Positions 26,838 to 36,948 are shown, numbered from the stretch's first letter. The stretch is DNA of 64,000 bases from Glaciimonas soli (GCF_009497155.1 NZ_WINI01000007.1:7137-71136), one strand, 5' to 3'. Made by a program: numbers and translations. Notes: generated from the sequence alone by a model not told the origin.

Positions 26838-27785
26838 CTATGCTGACTCGGTTGGCAAAAACTCTGTAACGCTCCGTGGTACGGCACCGGTATCCAACCA
26901 GGTCAACGACTCTAGCCATAAGTTTTGACTGAAGCGATCATGGAAAAACGCAAAGTGGCCGATCTTGCTTAATCCGAGCTCCTCCGGCGCCACAACCACC
27001 AGGGTTCTATTACTGCGACGGTAATATCGCAACAGCCGCAGGACTGCGGCTACTGTCCCGAAGTCATCATCAGCGATGCTGTAAGCCAGCAGCGGGCATT
27101 GCAATTGCGAAAAATAGCGGGTGCTGTCGCCGTTGCCGCCGTACTTGGCGACATTGTTTGCGGCATAGCTAAACCGGCCTGCGCTGCCCGTACTCAATGT
27201 AGCCCGTCGAAACGCCCACTCATACGCTACTCCAGCAGGAAGATCTTCCAACCAGCCCATCTGACGACCGGGAAAATAGCCGACAAGCGCTGTCGCCAAA
27301 GGCATCAGCACATGCCATTTCAACAGCATTTTGTAACGTACCGATTCGGCATAATCCTGCCAATAGGCGAATTGTGCACCTACTGTCAGCATGCGCGCTA
27401 TGCGTCCGTTTGAGGCGCTGAAACCGGGTACAACGCCACCAATACTGTGTCCAATGACAACGATTTTTGCATCAGGAAAATTTTTGTCTATCCATCGCAT
27501 GATGCCCTCAAAATCCTTGCTGCCCCAGTCGAATTTTGTCGCTTTCAGTTTACGTAACGATGCCGGACGCGATGTGCCGATGCCGCGATAATCATAAGTG
27601 ATGGCTAAATAGCCGTGCGTCGCCAAAAAACTGGCATAACGGGAGTAATAGGCAGCTTTAACGCCAGTGGCACAATTGATGATCGCGACCGTCTGCGGAG
27701 CCGCTACCCCGTCGGGGAAATACAAGCTCGCACCTAAGGGATAATCATCTGTGGCAGAAATATGAATGTGCGATTCTATGGGCAT
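26838..27785 (-). CDS. Alpha/beta hydrolase
   Basis: The 315-residue protein shows the nucleophile elbow VIGHSIGG and a catalytic His candidate in IGHFAFFHDRF near the C-terminus. An early ITYDYRGIGTSRP strand-loop matches serine aminopeptidase/monoglyceride lipase-like hydrolases. No signal peptide is seen. It is divergent from the LysR regulator at 27887 with about 100 bases between, so that regulator may control it. Substrate unknown. Confidence 0.8.
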   Translation of the reverse strand: MPIESHIHISATDDYPLGASLYFPDGVAAPQTVAIINCATGVKAAYYSRYASFLATHGYLAITYDYRGIGTSRPASLRKLKATKFDWGSKDFEGIMRWIDKNFPDAKIVVIGHSIGGVVPGFSASNGRIARMLTVGAQFAYWQDYAESVRYKMLLKWHVLMPLATALVGYFPGRQMGWLEDLPAGVAYEWAFRRATLSTGSAGRFSYAANNVAKYGGNGDSTRYFSQLQCPLLAYSIADDDFGTVAAVLRLLRYYRRSNRTLVVVAPEELGLSKIGHFAFFHDRFSQNLWLESLTWLDTGAVPRSVTEFLPTESA

Positions 27786-27886
27786 TTTTGTAGTTTTTTG
27801 ATCCGTGTGCAGTTGATTATAGAGGCTGAATCAGCAATGCATAAGGTATGTTATCGTCATATCTTTGTTGAGACAAATTCACCAAT

Positions 27887-28774
27887 ATGAATAATCTTGA
27901 TGCCAATTCCCTCATCATTTTTCATCACGTAGCCACTACTGGCAGCCTGACTAAGGCTGCGCAGACGCTAGATCTTTCTCGTTCAGCACTTAGTCACAGA
28001 ATCAAGACAATTGAAATGCGCCTGGGTTGTCAGCTACTGATTCGCACTACGCGGAGCATCACCCTAACCGATGCGGGTTACCGGCTCGCCAATTATGCAA
28101 ATCGGATAGCTGCAACCTTGAGCGAGGCAAATTTGCTGGCCAACGGTCTTAATCAGGATGCCGCAGGTCTGGTACGCATATCCGCACCTGCAGGTCTGAG
28201 TTCAGCATGGCTGCGGCCTTTAATCATGGCTTATATGCAAGCCAATCCACACATTAGTATCGATTTACGCGCAAGTGAGCATGCCGTCGACATTACCAAA
28301 GACCCTTTTGATCTTGCCATTCGTGTGACGACTACGCCTCCCGAGAATGTCGTCGCCAAAAAATTATTTGATGTTTCATGGTGGCTTTGCGGTAGTCCCG
28401 AACTGACTACACGCTTTGCAGATGACTTGGCGGTCCCAGACCTTTCGGCAATACCTCTGGCAGGTTTTGCCAGAGCCAGTCAGTTACATGAAATCGAGCT
28501 TACGCGTGCTCAGGAAAAATTGACCGTTATGCGTTCCCCCATCCTCATTTCAAATGAGCTTGAAGTTGTCCGGGATGCGGCGAGGCAATCGCTGGCGATG
28601 GCGATATTGCCCGATTATTACGTAAAACAGGATGTACAGACTGGGCGATTGAAGCGTTTGCTGCCAGAGTGGGTGATCGATGCAGGATATGGCAAGCAGG
28701 CATATGCTCTACATTTACCGAGACGAATGATGCCGCTGCGGGTCAAGCGCTTGATTGATTCCCTGAGTCAGTGA
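27887..28774 (+). CDS. LysR-family transcriptional regulator
   Basis: The 295-residue protein has the N-terminal winged helix (about 6-65, GSLTKAAQTLDLSRSALSHRIKTIE) and the periplasmic-binding-protein-like effector domain (about 90-290). It is divergent from the alpha/beta hydrolase gene, its likely target. Its stop codon lies inside the first unit of a 16-base tandem repeat. Confidence 0.92.
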   Translation: MNNLDANSLIIFHHVATTGSLTKAAQTLDLSRSALSHRIKTIEMRLGCQLLIRTTRSITLTDAGYRLANYANRIAATLSEANLLANGLNQDAAGLVRISAPAGLSSAWLRPLIMAYMQANPHISIDLRASEHAVDITKDPFDLAIRVTTTPPENVVAKKLFDVSWWLCGSPELTTRFADDLAVPDLSAIPLAGFARASQLHEIELTRAQEKLTVMRSPILISNELEVVRDAARQSLAMAILPDYYVKQDVQTGRLKRLLPEWVIDAGYGKQAYALHLPRRMMPLRVKRLIDSLSQ

Positions 28775-28857
28775 TTTCCTGAGTCAGTGATTTCCTGAGT
28801 CAGTGATTTCCTGAGTCAGTGATTTCCTGAATCAGTGATTTCTTGAATCAGCGAGAC
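28762..28857 (+). repeat. 16-base tandem array at the lysR 3' end
   Basis: Six consecutive 16-base units are present: four identical CCTGAGTCAGTGATTT copies from 28762, one with a single change, and one degenerate. The first unit supplies the codons for Leu-Ser-Gln and the TGA stop of the LysR gene, so copy-number changes would not alter the protein. Confidence 0.9.
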
Positions 28858-29005
28858 TAAACGCTGAGCGCCGTTATACGGTTCAAAACAATATCGCAAA
28901 TGATATGTAAAACATCTTAATTGATACTGAATCATATATTTGACATGCGAATATGGACAAGGCACTCTAGTGCCATTGTTTTGTTTGATTATTGGAGATA
29001 ACGTC

Positions 29006-30883
29006 ATGCCAGAATACCGTTCCCGTACCACCACCCACGGCCGCAACATGGCTGGTGCCCGCGCACTGTGGCGCGCTACCGGCATGAAAGATGGCGATTT
29101 TGACAAGCCGATTGTTGCCGTAGTCAATTCCTTCACACAATTCGTACCGGGTCACGTGCATTTAAAAGATCTGGGTCAAATGGTCGCGCGCGAGATTGAA
29201 GCGGCTGGCGGCGTCGCTAAAGAGTTCAACACTATTGCTGTCGATGATGGTATTGCGATGGGACATGGCGGCATGCTGTACTCACTGCCTTCGCGCGAAT
29301 TAATTGCCGACTCGGTTGAGTACATGGTCAATGCGCATTGTGCCGATGCGATGGTATGTATTTCTAACTGCGACAAAATTACACCGGGTATGTTGATGGC
29401 AGCGATGCGCCTGAACATTCCAGTCGTATTCGTTTCCGGCGGCCCTATGGAAGCCGGTAAAGTCATCAAGCAAGTGATCCCTGGTGATATCCATAGCGGC
29501 AAAAAAATCATCAAGCTGGATTTGGTCGACGCCATGATTAAAGCTGGCGATGCCAGCGTCAGCGATGCGGACGTCGCTGAAATCGAGCGTTCAGCCTGCC
29601 CTACTTGCGGCTCTTGCTCTGGCATGTTTACCGCCAACTCGATGAACTGTTTGACCGAAGCCCTGGGTCTGGCTTTGCCAGGTAATGGCACGATTTTGGC
29701 AACACACGCCGATCGTAAAGAATTATTCTTACGCGCAGGTCGCTTGATTGTAGAACTGGCTAAACGCCATTACGAGCAAGACGATTACACGGTCTTGCCA
29801 CGCACCATCGCCAACAAAGCTTCCTTTGAAAACGCAATGACACTGGACGTTGCAATGGGCGGCTCCACAAATACCGTATTGCATTTGCTGGCAGCTGCAC
29901 AAGAAGCCGAAGTCGAATTCAAAATGGCGGATATTGACCGCATCTCGCGTCATGTACCTTGCTTGTGTAAAGTCGCACCAATGACCGATAAATATCATAT
30001 CGAAGACGTGCATCGCGCCGGCGGCATCATCAGCATTTTGGGTGAATTGGCACGCGCAGGTTTGCTTGACACTACGCGCCCGACCATTCACAGCAAAACC
30101 ATGGCAGAGGCAATTGCCAACAACGACATCACACAAACACAAGATCCTGCCGTCCATAAATTATTTAGAGCTGCGCCGGGCGGTGTACCAACCCAAGTCG
30201 CGTTTTCACAGGAACAGCGTTTTGAAAGTGTAGACAGTGATCGCAGTACTGGCTGCATCCGCGACAAAGCACACGCCTATTCGCAAGATGGCGGTCTGGC
30301 AGTTTTGTACGGTAATCTGGCAGAAAACGGTTGCATCGTTAAAACCGCCGGTGTCGATGAAAGCATTCTCAAATTCACAGGTAAAGCCCGTGTCTTTGAA
30401 AGTCAGGACACTGCAGTCGAAGCCATTTTGGGCGACGTAGTGCAAGCTGGTGATGTCATCATTATTCGCTACGAAGGACCGAAAGGCGGCCCGGGCATGC
30501 AAGAAATGCTGTACCCGACTTCCTATATCAAATCCAAAGGGCTAGGCAAATCCTGCGCCTTGTTTACGGATGGCCGCTTCTCTGGCGGCTCATCCGGCTT
30601 GGTCATCGGCCATGCTTCTCCGGAAGCAGCGGAAGGCGGCGCGATTGGTTTGGTAGAAGATGGCGACACAATAGAAATCGACATTCCAAATCGTCGTATG
30701 CACCTGGCTATCAGTGATGCGGAAATGGCCAAACGTCGCAGTGCGATGGATGCTAAAGGCAAAGATGCATGGAAACCAGTTAACCGTCAGCGCTATGTAT
30801 CACAAGCATTGCAGGCATATGCGGCAATGGCCACTTCGGCTGATCGCGGTGCGGTGCGAGATATTTCGCAGTTGAAGCGTTAA
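29006..30883 (+). CDS. ilvD: Dihydroxy-acid dehydratase
   Basis: This Fe-S enzyme makes the 2-keto acid precursors of valine, leucine and isoleucine. The start at 29006, with TTGGAG upstream, gives 625 residues (E. coli IlvD has 616); an upstream in-frame ATG at 28940 lacks family match. [20 protein letters not shown] is the typical N-terminus. Cluster cysteines lie in [10 protein letters not shown] and [11 protein letters not shown], and [14 protein letters not shown] is in the C-terminal part. It is paralogous to Edd in this window but clearly of the IlvD branch. Confidence 0.97.
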   Translation: MPEYRSRTTTHGRNMAGARALWRATGMKDGDFDKPIVAVVNSFTQFVPGHVHLKDLGQMVAREIEAAGGVAKEFNTIAVDDGIAMGHGGMLYSLPSRELIADSVEYMVNAHCADAMVCISNCDKITPGMLMAAMRLNIPVVFVSGGPMEAGKVIKQVIPGDIHSGKKIIKLDLVDAMIKAGDASVSDADVAEIERSACPTCGSCSGMFTANSMNCLTEALGLALPGNGTILATHADRKELFLRAGRLIVELAKRHYEQDDYTVLPRTIANKASFENAMTLDVAMGGSTNTVLHLLAAAQEAEVEFKMADIDRISRHVPCLCKVAPMTDKYHIEDVHRAGGIISILGELARAGLLDTTRPTIHSKTMAEAIANNDITQTQDPAVHKLFRAAPGGVPTQVAFSQEQRFESVDSDRSTGCIRDKAHAYSQDGGLAVLYGNLAENGCIVKTAGVDESILKFTGKARVFESQDTAVEAILGDVVQAGDVIIIRYEGPKGGPGMQEMLYPTSYIKSKGLGKSCALFTDGRFSGGSSGLVIGHASPEAAEGGAIGLVEDGDTIEIDIPNRRMHLAISDAEMAKRRSAMDAKGKDAWKPVNRQRYVSQALQAYAAMATSADRGAVRDISQLKR

Positions 30884-30913
30884 GTAATTCAATACTCTGT
30901 AAGTCTAAAAAAA

Positions 30914-30945
30914 GCGCCGCATCAATCGATGCGGCGCTTTTTTTT
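30914..30945 (+). terminator. Intrinsic terminator of ilvD
   Basis: GCGCCGCATC and GATGCGGCGC pair perfectly around AATC, followed by eight T. Confidence 0.95.
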
Positions 30946-30971
30946 ATCTCTTTCGCCCCCCTAGTACTGAA

Positions 30972-31334
30972 TCAGGGCTTCGCCGTGTGCCACATGCCGC
31001 CCTTGCCGTCACCCTTCTCATCACCAGCTTTTTCATCCATCATAAACCGATACAACGGATGTCCTTTATATGCCCACTGACGTTTGCCGTCGGCAGTCTG
31101 CACAAAGCTCCAATTTGCATCACCTTTGTCGCTCGCATCGGCTAGTGCTGGTGGCCAATGGCTGGAACAATTAGCATCGCATGCACTTTTACCGGGCATC
31201 GTATCCTTGTCGAAAACGTAAAGCGTGTGACCATCTTTGTCGACCCATTTCCCATTATTTTGCATAGGCGCTTCAGCAAACACGGAAGCCGCAAAACTGG
31301 CGCATGCTAACAACAGAATTGTCGTTTTTAACAT
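30972..31334 (-). CDS. Secreted COG4315-type repeat protein
   Basis: From the ATG at 31334 (GGAGG seven bases upstream) the protein has 120 residues. A signal peptide covers about 1-21 (ending SVFA). Two copies of the family motif follow: GHTLYVFDKDTMPGKSACDANC with SHWPPAL, and GHPLYRFMMDEKAGDEKGD. This is the 'secreted repeat of unknown function' family, common in environmental proteobacteria. Periplasmic location is predicted; function is unknown. Confidence 0.88.
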   Translation of the reverse strand: MLKTTILLLACASFAASVFAEAPMQNNGKWVDKDGHTLYVFDKDTMPGKSACDANCSSHWPPALADASDKGDANWSFVQTADGKRQWAYKGHPLYRFMMDEKAGDEKGDGKGGMWHTAKP

Positions 31335-31537
31335 AAATCCTCCATATGTTGAGTATTCGTAACGCTCCGGCCCGAGCAGTCTTTCAGGCGTCTGTTCACT
31401 TGACAATTACCGGTATGACGAAGAAAGAGATACCTCTGGATAACCGCCTGATTCTGTGAAATTAAGTATAGGTAATTTTTCAATTATTACAAGGCAGAGC
31501 TAATGATTCTGATGGCTTGCTTTGTCAATATGACGCA

Positions 31538-32341
31538 TTAGCGATTCATATGCATTAGCGCATCACGCATGGGCTGACTGGCAACCACAATCGGGCCTGT
31601 AAATGGTGTATCCAGATCGACAATCACGTAGAGGGAGGAAGCAATAGACAGAGCACCTAATGTGATTGTGACTAGTGCCAGAGCGTTGCGTGGCGCGACC
31701 AAGCCAAAGCTCAGAAAGATAATCATCAGCCACAATGCCAACATTGAGAAAAACGGCAAGGAAATTGAACTGTGCGCCTCCTCAATTAATTTCCAGCGCG
31801 CCTGAATCACGCGATCGAACTGCGTAAGGCTGACATCCAACAGCGACTGATGAAACGCATCGTGCGGACTTACCCGACGTACCTGCTGCTCGGTGGCATG
31901 GAGCATAGCGCCGAGCCGAAAATCCTCAAGTTTCTCCTGATTATTTTCCGCTGGGATGTCTTTAGGATAATAGTCGCCGGCTGGTCTTATCTCATCTGGC
32001 CACGTCGTCGCAATGGCAGCTGCAGTATAGGCACGCAAGTTACGCCGTGCGAAATCCATGTCAGCACCGTATTCTCGAAAAGTGACATCGAGCTGTATCA
32101 GATCGGCGGAGTACGCTCTGATGTCATTAGTGACGGAATCGAAGTGGTTTCTCGCTGAGGTGGTCATCAATCCCAATACCAAAGCTGCGAACGTAATGAG
32201 CATGCCCATGACCAGTTGCATCAGCTGCACCGTTTCATGCGCTTTGTGCTCTTCCGGCAGCAATGGTTTGACGAGTACACCGATCGCCGTACTAGCAAGT
32301 AGCAGAACAAACACCAGTATCGCGGACCAAATTTCGGACAT
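31538..32341 (-). CDS. DUF4239 (bestrophin-like) membrane protein
   Basis: From the ATG at 32341 (GGGAG upstream) the protein has 267 residues; an alternative GTG lies at 32368. Two membrane helices near the N-terminus (SAILVFVLLLASTAIGVLV and MQLVMGMLITFAALVLGLM) and two near 185-240 surround a soluble central helical part. The pattern fits the DUF4239 family. Function unknown. Confidence 0.8.
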   Translation of the reverse strand: MSEIWSAILVFVLLLASTAIGVLVKPLLPEEHKAHETVQLMQLVMGMLITFAALVLGLMTTSARNHFDSVTNDIRAYSADLIQLDVTFREYGADMDFARRNLRAYTAAAIATTWPDEIRPAGDYYPKDIPAENNQEKLEDFRLGAMLHATEQQVRRVSPHDAFHQSLLDVSLTQFDRVIQARWKLIEEAHSSISLPFFSMLALWLMIIFLSFGLVAPRNALALVTITLGALSIASSLYVIVDLDTPFTGPIVVASQPMRDALMHMNR

Positions 32342-32636
32342 TTCGTGCGCTCCCGGGAATAATTTCACCTTGAAAGGGCAACGCTGCCCTCAGAACTCAC
32401 TGCACGAACTCAACATTATCACTCGGTACATCGGCATGGGCGGATGCAAAGGCCTTAGCAAAGGCCTTTGCCAACGCGATCTATGCATTCTAAAGGCAAG
32501 CTTGTTTAGCAATGGCAGAATCAAGCACCACCAATAATAGCCGAATATGAAGAATATTCCATGTCGCTATTTGGTGCCGGAATCAATGCAGAAAAGACTG
32601 ACAAAAACGCATCATATTTACTGCATGTTGCGTTTT

Positions 32637-34373
32637 TCATCGCTCTCGAATGTGCTCTTCCTGATAACTAATGCGCGCCGGCTTGACCAAATCACTGCGA
32701 CTGATAATACCGACCAGACGCATCGTTTTGATATCTGATACGACCGGGAGCCGCTCAAGGTGAAAGGCTGCCATGCGTCTGGCTAAAGTCTGGCAAGTTT
32801 CGGTTGCTTTAGCTACATGCAAAGTGTTATGTCCATTATGGTCGAATAAAGAAGCCACACCATCACTGACTGATGCGCTCTGCAGCGCTTTTTGCAAAGT
32901 GCCACGGTCGAGCATACCAAGCACTGCGCCGTCTTCGGTAACAACCGGCATTGCCCGAAATTGCTGATTCATTCCAAAATATTGACTCAGCACTTCTTGC
33001 AACGGTAATGCTGCCGGGATAGCACTGACATCGGTTGTCATCACATCTTCGACAAACGCGCGCTCCAATGGATCAACACCGTATTCACGATAAATATGCA
33101 AACCGCGTCTGGCGATTTTTTCCGTCATGATGGAACGGCGCATCAATAGGACGGTGAATCCGTAGGACACTCCTGTGGCCAATAACAGCGGTAGCATGGC
33201 ATCAAAATCACCGGTCAGCCCCACCGCAAAAATCGCTGCCGTCAATGGTGCGCCCAAGACACCGGCCAATACTGCAGCCATGCATACCAACGGCCACAGC
33301 ACCGGATCGCTACCCGGAATCAGCATAGAGATGATCGTCCCAAGCCCTGCTCCCAACATCAGCAAAGGTGCTAACACGCCACCAGAAGTACCTGAACCGA
33401 GCGCAATTACCCAGATAATCGCCTTGACCACTAACAATGAAATCACCGCCGAAGCCAGCATGCGATGGTTTAACAAATCGGCAATCACATCATAGCCAAC
33501 GCCCAACGCGCGCGGTTGCAAATAACCGCCAATACCAACCGCAACCGCACCGATGGCGGGCCACCACATCCAATGCACCGGTAATTTGTGGAAGCTATCC
33601 TCCACCTTATACAAAACAATCGACATCAGTGACGCCAATCCACCACTGAGAATACCCGCCACCAGACAAATGCCCAGTACAGACAAACCTACCGATCCGG
33701 TATGCAACGGAAACAAGCGCCCTCCATCCATTAATAATGGGCGCGTAAATGCTGCCACGGCACAGGCGAAAATAACCGGTAACAAACTGCGTGGCCGCAA
33801 TTCAAACAACAATAATTCCACTGCCAATAAGACAGCTGCCACTGGCGTCCCAAACACTGCAGTCATCCCGGCTGCCGCACCGGCAACCAACAACGTCTTG
33901 CGTTCCGCAGCGCTGATGGAAAAGCGCTGCGCAATCAGCGAACCAATCGCACCGCCGGTCATAATGATCGGCCCCTCTGCACCAAACGGACCACCACTAC
34001 CAATCGCAATACCGGACGCCAATGGTTTAAGCACCGCGACTTTTGCCGACATGCGACTCTGACCGAACGAGATGGTCTCAATCGCCTCAGGAATACCGTG
34101 ACCACGGATTTTTTCCGAACCAAACCGTGCAATCAAACCGACGATCAATGCACCGATTACCGGAATGGCGATACTCCACAATCCAAGTGTATTACCGGCC
34201 GGAGATTTATCGACAAATGAAAATGTCTGAAAGAAAAACAGATTCGTAAAAAAATGAATCAGGTTGAGCAAAATAAAAGCGGCCACTGTGCAAATAGCAC
34301 CTATGACTGCAGCAATTGCGGCGGTAAAGAATAATCGATTATCGACAGCAAAATCTCGTTGATGATGACGCAT
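32637..34373 (-). CDS. ClC-family chloride channel with CBS domains
   Basis: The 578-residue inner membrane protein has a ClC core (about 15-425) and two C-terminal CBS domains (about 440-570) that usually bind adenine nucleotides. Selectivity-filter motifs are GHGIPEA (about 91-97) and GSGGPFGAEGP (about 125-135), where the gating Glu is kept near 133 but the usual Arg of GREGP is Ala. A Glu near 191 (LFELRPR) matches the internal proton Glu of H+/Cl- exchangers, so exchange is possible. It sits near a MarR regulator and another CBS-containing membrane protein. Confidence 0.9.
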   Translation of the reverse strand: MRHHQRDFAVDNRLFFTAAIAAVIGAICTVAAFILLNLIHFFTNLFFFQTFSFVDKSPAGNTLGLWSIAIPVIGALIVGLIARFGSEKIRGHGIPEAIETISFGQSRMSAKVAVLKPLASGIAIGSGGPFGAEGPIIMTGGAIGSLIAQRFSISAAERKTLLVAGAAAGMTAVFGTPVAAVLLAVELLLFELRPRSLLPVIFACAVAAFTRPLLMDGGRLFPLHTGSVGLSVLGICLVAGILSGGLASLMSIVLYKVEDSFHKLPVHWMWWPAIGAVAVGIGGYLQPRALGVGYDVIADLLNHRMLASAVISLLVVKAIIWVIALGSGTSGGVLAPLLMLGAGLGTIISMLIPGSDPVLWPLVCMAAVLAGVLGAPLTAAIFAVGLTGDFDAMLPLLLATGVSYGFTVLLMRRSIMTEKIARRGLHIYREYGVDPLERAFVEDVMTTDVSAIPAALPLQEVLSQYFGMNQQFRAMPVVTEDGAVLGMLDRGTLQKALQSASVSDGVASLFDHNGHNTLHVAKATETCQTLARRMAAFHLERLPVVSDIKTMRLVGIISRSDLVKPARISYQEEHIRER

Positions 34374-34439
34374 ACGTTGGGAGGGTAAATTAACAGTTAG
34401 ATGTAAAAAGAAAACGAAGTAGTAACAGTCTTAAAAGTA

Positions 34440-34865
34440 TTATTCGCGATCATTAAATGCCGAAATATTGGCGACCTGAAATACTTTATTTAACGAGGTC
34501 AGCTCGTCTCGATGCAGTGCTGCTACACGTTGCAAACATTGCTCCCCTGCAGGCGTCAAGGACACATGCACTTGACGGCGATCCGCTGTCCCTGTCGAGC
34601 GGCTCACCAATCCGGCCTTTTCACAACGAGATATCAATGCAACAACACCATGCTGCTTTGCTTGCAAGCGCTCCGCCAACTCACCGACGGTGGCATACTC
34701 GCGCCCCGCACTTCCTTTGATATGCAATAGCAACAAATATTGCAAAGCTGTCATTCCTTCGGCATGCGCAACATCCTCACTAAAGCGCAAAAATCGCCTT
34801 AATTGATAACGAAATTCCGAGAGGGATTCAAAGTCTTTTTTTGTCAGTGGCCGAGATGTTTTCAT
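34440..34865 (-). CDS. MarR-family transcriptional regulator
   Basis: From the ATG at 34865 the protein has 141 residues; starts at 34877 and 34925 are also in frame and none has a good ribosome binding site. The winged helix (about 50-110) includes YATVGELAERLQAKQHGVVALISRCEKAGLVSR and the wing ADRRQVHVSLTPAG. It is divergent from the HPP/CBS gene and 66 bases upstream of the ClC gene on the same strand, so both are candidate targets. Confidence 0.88.
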   Translation of the reverse strand: MKTSRPLTKKDFESLSEFRYQLRRFLRFSEDVAHAEGMTALQYLLLLHIKGSAGREYATVGELAERLQAKQHGVVALISRCEKAGLVSRSTGTADRRQVHVSLTPAGEQCLQRVAALHRDELTSLNKVFQVANISAFNDRE

Positions 34866-34976
34866 ATGTACAACCATATAAGTAATATGGCATATAGCAA
34901 AAATCGAAGTGACAGAATATATCATAATATGATGTAATTGCAGTCACTCAATTTTGCTCGCTTAATTCCATCGTTG

Positions 34977-36173
34977 ATGAAAACCACCATACTCCCCTGG
35001 CTAAACAGCTTTCTCCCCTCACGCAACACCGTTGATCACATCGAAAAAATGCGCGCCTGTGCTGGCGCTGTATTTGGTCTTTTCATCACAGGCTTGCTTT
35101 GTCATGCCGTGCTCGGTCATAGCGACGCTATTATTTATTTGATTGCCCCTATGGGGGCTTCCACAGTGTTGCTATTTTGTGTTCCGGCCAGTCCATTGGC
35201 ACAACCTTGGTCCGTAATCGGTGGAAATGTCGTTTCTGCACTGATTGGCGTAGCTTGCACTAAGTTGTTTGGGACGATGTTTGATAGCCTGATTATTGCA
35301 GCGACACTAGCTGGTGCATTAGCAATTGGTGCGATGTTTTTCTTGCGCTGCCTGCATCCGCCCAGTGGCGCAGTCGCCTTAACCGCAGTGCTTGGCGGGC
35401 CTGCGGTACACGCACTTGGATTCGAATTTGCCTTGATGCCGGTGGCGCTCAACTCTGTGATATTGGTTACCACCGCTATCTTGTATAACAACGCAACCGG
35501 CCGCCGTTATCCGCATGCGCAGCAAATCATCCACCCAAATGTGCATGACACTAAAGACATCGTTCCGACTCGGCGACTCGGATTCACGCCGGAAGACTTG
35601 GAAGAGGTTTTACAACAATACAATCAGGTTCTCGATGTCAGTCGGGACGATCTCGAAGAAATTCTCTTGCGCACAGAAATGCATGCGTATCAGCGCCGTT
35701 TCGGATTGATACGCTGTGCCGATATCATGTCCAAAGATGTAATAACCGTAGCGGCCACAGCGAAATTAGAACAAGCATGGCAATTGATGTGCGAGCATCA
35801 CCTGACCGCGCTACCGGTTGTCAACCAGCACGGCAATGTGGCGGGGATTGTGACACTAACTGACTTTCTACTGCATAGCGGCGTGAATACACAGAAGCCG
35901 GAATACAAATCTATCGCGGAAAAATTAGGGCGTTTTGTTCGACCGGCCAAGGATACTGCGATCAATCTATCGACCGTAGTCGGCGACATCATGACAATGC
36001 CAGTTAAAACGATCAAAGCAGCAACGCCAATCACTGATCTGGTTCCCATCATGGCTGATTCCGGGCTACATCATTTTCCTGTGATTGATGATGCTGGCCA
36101 ATTCGTCGGCATCATTACCCATTCAGATCTGATTGCCGGCCTTTATGAAAACCGTTTGGCGCAACGAGGGTAG
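34977..36173 (+). CDS. HPP-family membrane protein with CBS pair
   Basis: From the ATG at 34977 the protein has 398 residues; a TTG at 34938 is an upstream alternative. The HPP domain (about 30-170) has four predicted helices and the motif HPPSGAVALTAVLGG. Two CBS domains fill the C-terminus (CADIMSKDVITVAATAKLEQ and VGDIMTMPVKTIKAATPITD). HPP proteins have been linked to nitrite transport in plants and cyanobacteria; substrate here is unknown. It is divergent from marR. Confidence 0.88.
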   Translation: MKTTILPWLNSFLPSRNTVDHIEKMRACAGAVFGLFITGLLCHAVLGHSDAIIYLIAPMGASTVLLFCVPASPLAQPWSVIGGNVVSALIGVACTKLFGTMFDSLIIAATLAGALAIGAMFFLRCLHPPSGAVALTAVLGGPAVHALGFEFALMPVALNSVILVTTAILYNNATGRRYPHAQQIIHPNVHDTKDIVPTRRLGFTPEDLEEVLQQYNQVLDVSRDDLEEILLRTEMHAYQRRFGLIRCADIMSKDVITVAATAKLEQAWQLMCEHHLTALPVVNQHGNVAGIVTLTDFLLHSGVNTQKPEYKSIAEKLGRFVRPAKDTAINLSTVVGDIMTMPVKTIKAATPITDLVPIMADSGLHHFPVIDDAGQFVGIITHSDLIAGLYENRLAQRG

Positions 36174-36185
36174 CACTATCAAACA

Positions 36186-36216
36186 AAAACGCGCTAGTGC
36201 AATGCTGGCGCGTTTT
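36186..36216 (+). terminator. Terminator of the HPP/CBS gene
   Basis: AAAACGCGC (36186-36194) and GCGCGTTTT (36208-36216) pair perfectly, and the second arm ends in T bases, 13 bases after the stop codon. Confidence 0.75.
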
Positions 36217-36255
36217 AATTTACAACGTATCAGATGTAAGTTTGCAAGCAACACC

Positions 36256-36322
36256 CGTCATCCTCGCGAACGCGCGGATCCACCTTGCGTAAATGTGGAT
36301 TCCCGCATACGCGGGAATGACG
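36256..36322. repeat. Paired dRS3-like palindromes
   Basis: Two inverted copies of the GTCATTCCCGCG...CGCGGGAATCC element face each other over a short spacer between converging genes. The core resembles the Neisseria dRS3 repeat (ATTCCC...GGGAAT). The left copy carries changes in its arms. Confidence 0.8.
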
Positions 36323-36348
36323 ATGGATGTCAAATCGCTTACTGCAGC

Positions 36349-36948
36349 TTACTTTTCTTTCTTTGGACGCCCTGCCTTCACTGGCGGCAAAGCGGCAATC
36401 GCGGCCTTCAATTTGATTTTGTCCAAATCGCGTATTAATGCAACGCCAACGCGTAGTAACTCACTTTTCTTCACTGCCAAACCAGATTTCAAACAGGCCT
36501 TTTTGACGTCGCTTAACACCTGATATTCATCTTCTGGCATGGTGAAACTGTCGCGCACCAATTTTGCTTTTTTCACTTTTAGCTTGGCATCCACCAACGG
36601 TTTTACAGCAAGTACTGGCTTATTGAGCACTTTTCCTGCGATCGCAGCTGGTGGTGTAACGACAGCAGCACCGATAACAACAGGTTTCGCGACTGTTTTA
36701 GCAACCACGATTTTTTTGACGACTGCTGGCGCTTTTACTACCTTTTTGACTGCCGCAACTGGCTTCGCTTTAGGAGCCAACTTAGGTGCCAACTTAGGTG
36801 CCAACTTCGGTGCTGGCTTAGGTGCTGGCTTTGTGGCCGCAATTTTTGCTTTCGCCGTTGAAGTGGTTGCAGTTGATTTGGCAACCGGCTTTTTAACAGC
36901 AGACACAGCAGGCTTCACAACAGGCTTACGTACATTTCGGGTAACCAT
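36349..36948 (-). CDS. Histone H1-like Lys/Ala/Pro-rich protein
   Basis: From the ATG at 36948 (GGAG upstream) the protein has 199 residues. Residues 1-125 are a low-complexity Lys-Ala-Pro-Val tail with TKPAPKPAPK and three APKL units, encoded by 12-base tandem repeats near 36777-36815. The C-terminal 70 residues form a folded region (FTMPEDEYQVLSDVKKACL, KKSELLRVGVALIRDL), ending in the basic AGRPKKEK. Such proteins bind DNA in Burkholderiales and resemble eukaryotic H1 tails. The tail should be disordered. Nucleoid role is inferred from composition. Confidence 0.8.
   Translation of the reverse strand: MVTRNVRKPVVKPAVSAVKKPVAKSTATTSTAKAKIAATKPAPKPAPKLAPKLAPKLAPKAKPVAAVKKVVKAPAVVKKIVVAKTVAKPVVIGAAVVTPPAAIAGKVLNKPVLAVKPLVDAKLKVKKAKLVRDSFTMPEDEYQVLSDVKKACLKSGLAVKKSELLRVGVALIRDLDKIKLKAAIAALPPVKAGRPKKEK

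Noticed and set aside
28762-28857. CRISPR array
   Set aside because: Units are directly adjacent with no spacers, and no cas genes are present.
28940-29005. N-terminal extension of IlvD
   Set aside because: No family similarity, whereas the ATG at 29006 has TTGGAG and the conserved MPEYRSRTT start.
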